The position numbers and the translations under genes were made by a program. From assembly GCA_964458015.1 (NCBI GenBank), contig CAYWGR010000014.1:1-52017 (forward strand): a DNA stretch of 52,017 nt. Direction: 5' to 3'. Positions 50,936 through 52,017 of the stretch are shown here, piece after piece; the stretch's first letter is position 1; each line of letters begins with the position of its first letter. Source of the stretch: CAYWGR01 sp964458015. GTDB lineage: Bacteria > Planctomycetota > Planctomycetia > Pirellulales > Thermoguttaceae. Under the pieces are notes generated by a model, which did not search any database, was not told the origin of the DNA, and saw nothing but the letters and a program-made list of their open reading frames with translations.

Positions 50936-52017
50936 TTATGGATTCCGAGGGTTACCGTGGGCTTCTTGTCCTACCGTGGAAACGGTCAAATTGTCGACGG
51001 CGCCAAGGGGTCGGCTATCGAGTTCAAACGCCGCATTGATATTCATGCCACCCACGGAAATCGCATTGCTCACGCCCAGCGAAATGTAATTGCCCATCGT
51101 CTCGGCAGCCATTCCGCGAAGCGTGCAAACGCCTTCGGGATGATTGGGATCAAGATTTAAGGGGATATCGTTGATCTTTGCCGTAAGCTCCTTGCCTACA
51201 ACACGCATGGTCACGCGATAGGGAGCACTGGCCGGCACATCGCCGCTGGCGATTCGGCGGCCATTCTCGAAAAGCCCCCAGTTGCCGTTCGAACTAACGT
51301 AAAGCACCGCGCCGGCGTCCGTGGCCAGAGGCAACAAATTGCGGTCGAACCAAATGCCTCGTCCGCGAACGCCCAGGGCGATCCAGTTGGGACTTTGGCG
51401 ATGAAGTTCGTAATTATCCGGCCGTGATTTGTCGGGCCAGTAGACCGCCTCGGGTGTAAGCTCGGCCGAGACGACAATATCGCGAGGGAAACAGCGATTC
51501 ATCACGACCCAACCGGCCTGACCGTAGTCGGCCATCAGACACAGCTTGCCGGGGCAACGCCAATGATTGACCTGGACGTTGTCGGATTGGAAGCCTTGCA
51601 TGTAATTCACATAATCGCCGCCGACTCGATAACGCACTTGCCGATAGACGCCCGATTGCCGTTGCGGCAAGTCAAGATTAAGGCCGAATTCACCGTTTTC
51701 TCCATAAACGGCCGCATTGTTGCGAGTATCGAAGGTGTCATGCACCAGCACGATGGATTGCTGCTCCGGCATGCGTCGGACAAACCCTTCGGCTTTGAAC
51801 GCAATACGACGTGCCGTGGGATGTTGATCCTTATCGACCGCAACCCTTGCCGACTCGTTGCCGACCAAGCGAATCGCTTGGTTGCTTTTAGCGCCGGCCA
51901 AACGTACTTCCACTTCGCCGCGGAAAACATGCGAAGTGGTAGCGCCGGATTGATCTACCTCTACGCCAAACTCCGTGCCCAGGTCGGTGACCGTGGCCGT
52001 CGGCGTTCGCACGGCGA
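50936..52017 (-). CDS. FecR/LamG membrane protein, 5' truncated by window edge
   Basis: Only the C-terminal 360 residues are in the window; the frame stays open past 52017, so the first visible GTG at 52012 is not the start. The FecR domain begins with AVRTPTATVTDLGTEFGVEV and HVFRGEVEVRLAG, then QAIRLVGNESARV. The rest is a LamG/concanavalin-like domain with VHDTF, QGFQSDNVQVNHW, VVSAELTPEAVYW and GAVDNLTVSTVG near the end. A sigma-factor gene should lie just beyond the edge on the same strand, as in the two complete cassettes. It is followed by the two PEP-CTERM paralogues. Confidence 0.78.
   Translation of the reverse strand, partial: AVRTPTATVTDLGTEFGVEVDQSGATTSHVFRGEVEVRLAGAKSNQAIRLVGNESARVAVDKDQHPTARRIAFKAEGFVRRMPEQQSIVLVHDTFDTRNNAAVYGENGEFGLNLDLPQRQSGVYRQVRYRVGGDYVNYMQGFQSDNVQVNHWRCPGKLCLMADYGQAGWVVMNRCFPRDIVVSAELTPEAVYWPDKSRPDNYELHRQSPNWIALGVRGRGIWFDRNLLPLATDAGAVLYVSSNGNWGLFENGRRIASGDVPASAPYRVTMRVVGKELTAKINDIPLNLDPNHPEGVCTLRGMAAETMGNYISLGVSNAISVGGMNINAAFELDSRPLGAVDNLTVSTVGQEAHGNPRNP

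Overview
The window looks like a chromosomal segment of a planctomycete, most likely of the Pirellulales. The evidence is the combination of several PEP-CTERM-anchored secreted proteins, pilin-like DUF1559 proteins starting with FTLVELLVVITIIGIL, small ECF-type sigma factors directly followed by FecR/LamG membrane proteins, many exported oxidoreductases, isomerases and hydrolases, and XylR-type regulators that fuse a sugar-binding domain to an AraC helix-turn-helix. No rRNA, tRNA, CRISPR array or canonical transposase was seen.

Layout. (1) 1-250: a cluster of dispersed-repeat hairpins. (2) 645-6757, plus strand: PEP-CTERM protein, lipoprotein, DUF1559 protein, two paralogous GH5-like glycosidases (one with a Sec signal, one Tat) and a zinc alcohol/polyol dehydrogenase. 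(3) 12124-6741, minus strand: a nucleoside/ribose catabolism cluster (nucleoside hydrolase, LacI regulator, sugar/nucleoside transporter, ribokinase, ADP-ribosylglycohydrolase) with a perfect 16-bp palindromic operator in front of lacI. (4) 12356-13516: a XylR-like regulator. (5) 13871-18360: a complete cassette of sigma factor, FecR/LamG protein, PEP-CTERM protein and DUF1559 protein. (6) 18606-25171: exported superoxide dismutase, NDP kinase, Gfo/Idh/MocA protein, TIM-barrel sugar isomerase, aldose 1-epimerase and a TPR protein. (7) 28402-25238, minus strand: histidine kinase, response regulator and receiver-PP2C phosphatase. (8) 28805-33255: TadG-like protein with a VWA domain, DEAD-box helicase and inositol-phosphate synthase. 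(9) 33574-38229: XylR-like regulator, PfkB kinase, class I aldolase and a uronate-isomerase-like protein, readable as a self-contained sugar pathway. (10) 38407-40188: EarP and its substrate EF-P. (11) 40732-45398: a second sigma/FecR cassette ending in two PEP-CTERM proteins, one of them an esterase. (12) 52017-45605, minus strand: a third cassette (truncated FecR/LamG, two PEP-CTERM paralogues, secreted protein, DUF1559, lipoprotein) followed by the exosortase accessory EpsI.

The most interesting unexplained signal is a palindromic element of about 105 bp present three times (1897-2002, 17177-17281, 49938-50043), each time just 3' of a PEP-CTERM gene. The termini, total length and an 11-nt loop are conserved, while the stems change in a compensated way (for example GGCC/GGCC versus GGGC/GCCC). 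That suggests a folded RNA or single-stranded DNA element. One copy has become the 5' coding end of a DUF1559 gene, and another lies in the 5' end of a lipoprotein reading frame. The broader theme is repeated modules of sigma factor, FecR/LamG membrane protein and exported surface proteins, interleaved with small sugar-catabolic units that each carry their own regulator.
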